Below the pieces are notes generated by a model that saw nothing but the letters and a program-made list of their open reading frames with translations, searched no databases and was not told where the DNA came from. The position numbers were made by a program, and so were the translations under genes. A DNA stretch of 19,590 bases from Bryobacterales bacterium (GTDB lineage Bacteria > Acidobacteriota > Terriglobia > Bryobacterales > Bryobacteraceae): assembly GCA_003132905.1 (NCBI GenBank), contig PKZC01000422.1:1-19590 (forward strand), read 5' to 3'. Of this stretch, positions 18,438 to 19,590 are shown in pieces (within the stretch, counting starts at the first letter, position 1; each line of letters starts with the position of its first letter).

Positions 18438-19590
18438 TTCGACGAACCATACTCTTACTCCTGATCGGTTTCTCGCTTGCCATGGCGCAGAACCAGACCA
18501 TGTCGTCGCGGCCCAGCACACTAGTTCCGCCGGTCCGTCCCTTCCGCTTGCCGCCACGCACTGGAATCGAAACCCAAATGGAGATTTCGCTGGACCAGAC
18601 TTTGGCCATGGCGCTGGCGAACAACAAAGATATCGAATCGTCGCGGATAGACCGGCAGGAATCGGACTATGTGCTGACCGCCGCGCAGGGAGCCTACGAT
18701 CCGACGCTGAACGTCACCAGTTATTGGGAACAGCAAATCACGCCGATTGCGTCATCGTTGGGTGGGTCGTCCACCGGAAGCCTGACCAACAAAACCTGGC
18801 TGGCGGACCCCGGAGTTACTCAGCCCTTGCCCTGGTTCGGCGGAACGTTCAAGACGGATTTGTCGTCCGCCGATGCATATTCGAACAATAGCTTCCTTTC
18901 GCTGAACCCGCAGTATGAAACGTCGCTCAATTTTTCCTACACGCAGCCGCTGTGGCGCAACTTGCTGTATGACAGCAATCGCCACCAGATCGACGTGGCG
19001 AAGAAGAACCGTTCGCTGACGGATCAGCAGTTCCGGCAGCGCGTCATGACGGTAGTGCTTCAAGCCGAGCAGGCCTATTGGGAGCTTTCGTATGCCAACA
19101 ACAATCTGCAAGTGCAACTGGATGCCGTTCGCATCGGAATCCAGCAGGACGAAAGCAATCGGCGTCAGGAAGAACAGGGGCTGCTTGCGCCCATCGATGT
19201 AGTGGCCGCGCAAACGCAACTGGCAACGTTCGAAGTGGGCGCTTATGCGGCGCAATCTGCCTTGACGGCTGCGGAGAACGCGCTGAAGGAATTGGTGCTG
19301 CCGGATCGCTCCGATGCCATGTGGTCCACAGCCATGATTCCCAATACGGCGGAAGACGTCAACGCGCCGTTGACGCCGCTCGCGGACGCCATTGCGGAAG
19401 CCGTCGCCAACCGTCCGGAGATTGCCGAAGTGAAGATCAACGGCGAGATCAACGAGAAAGACGTCCGCTATTATCGCGACCAAACCAAACCGCAAGTAAA
19501 CTTAACTGCGCTCTATACCCGCGCGGGCTTGGCCGGCGTAGTGCTGCCGCCCGGGCCCAATCCGTTCACCGGCGCGTTCGGCCCACTCAC
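18434..19590 (+). CDS. TolC-family outer-membrane efflux protein, partial at the window end
   Basis: The reading frame opens at GTG 18434, inside the pump's stop (GTGA overlap), with GGAGGGG seven bases upstream. It remains open to the window edge, giving 385 codons. The start encodes a signal peptide (IRRTILLLLIGFSLAMAQ). Then comes ISLDQTLAMALANNKDIESSRIDRQESDYVLTAAQGAYDPTL, the typical opening of an outer-membrane factor. Long amphipathic helices follow (QAEQAYWELSYANNNLQVQLDAV), then LLAPIDVVAAQTQLATFEVGAYAAQSALTAAENALKEL. The second repeat begins near ADAIAEAVANRPEIAEVKI. Proteins of this family trimerise into the outer-membrane channel and helical tunnel of tripartite pumps. With the adaptor and RND pump it completes one efflux system. 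The C-terminal part lies beyond the window. Confidence 0.93.
   Translation, partial: MIRRTILLLLIGFSLAMAQNQTMSSRPSTLVPPVRPFRLPPRTGIETQMEISLDQTLAMALANNKDIESSRIDRQESDYVLTAAQGAYDPTLNVTSYWEQQITPIASSLGGSSTGSLTNKTWLADPGVTQPLPWFGGTFKTDLSSADAYSNNSFLSLNPQYETSLNFSYTQPLWRNLLYDSNRHQIDVAKKNRSLTDQQFRQRVMTVVLQAEQAYWELSYANNNLQVQLDAVRIGIQQDESNRRQEEQGLLAPIDVVAAQTQLATFEVGAYAAQSALTAAENALKELVLPDRSDAMWSTAMIPNTAEDVNAPLTPLADAIAEAVANRPEIAEVKINGEINEKDVRYYRDQTKPQVNLTALYTRAGLAGVVLPPGPNPFTGAFGPL

Overview
The window looks like a chromosomal segment of a GC-rich Gram-negative soil-type bacterium. Acidobacteriota of the Bryobacterales/Solibacter kind is my best guess. That guess rests on the combination of DNRLRE/collagen-like secreted proteins, a homodimer-type pyruvate dehydrogenase E1, a many-PAS NarL-type two-component pair and a TetR/HAE1 efflux operon. 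No taxonomic marker such as rRNA is present, so this is inference.

Region 1 (9-5547, all minus strand) is one tight cluster of five genes. Three large secreted paralogues come first (5547-4063, 4061-2600, 2571-1045). Each has a signal peptide, a DNRLRE-type beta-sandwich domain, about 57-59 Gly-X-Y triplets with Thr usually in the Y position, and a conserved C-terminal globular domain ending in an (S/T)DG...WY motif. Two small phage-tail-collar (microcystin-dependent protein-like) genes follow (973-464 and 428-9). The middle collagen-like gene is split by one extra C in a seven-C tract at 2979-2985. The last collar gene lacks the usual C-terminal segment. No other phage genes are visible, so I read this as a host-encoded fibre or appendage-like module. 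It is the most interesting system in the window.

Region 2 (5548-9316) holds a 400-base gap with short repeats, a complete aceE (8618-5946, minus) and a 700-base stretch with no convincing intact gene. That stretch has an 11-bp direct repeat upstream of aceE and a possible decayed small gene.

Region 3 (9317-13014, minus) is a two-component system. A membrane histidine kinase with four PAS domains (two tandem-duplicated pairs) and a HisKA_3/HATPase core overlaps a NarL-type response regulator by 4 bases.

Region 4 (13190-19590, plus) runs divergently: a TetR-family repressor, an RND membrane-fusion lipoprotein, a HAE1-type RND pump and the start of a TolC-like outer-membrane factor, which runs off the window. 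These four genes are spaced by 4 bases, 3 bases and a 4-base overlap, so they form one operon for a complete tripartite efflux pump. The 175-base divergent region between kinase and repressor carries a perfect 10-bp inverted repeat (13075-13103) and a near-palindrome at the repressor's ribosome-binding site (13175-13188). Both are candidate operators.
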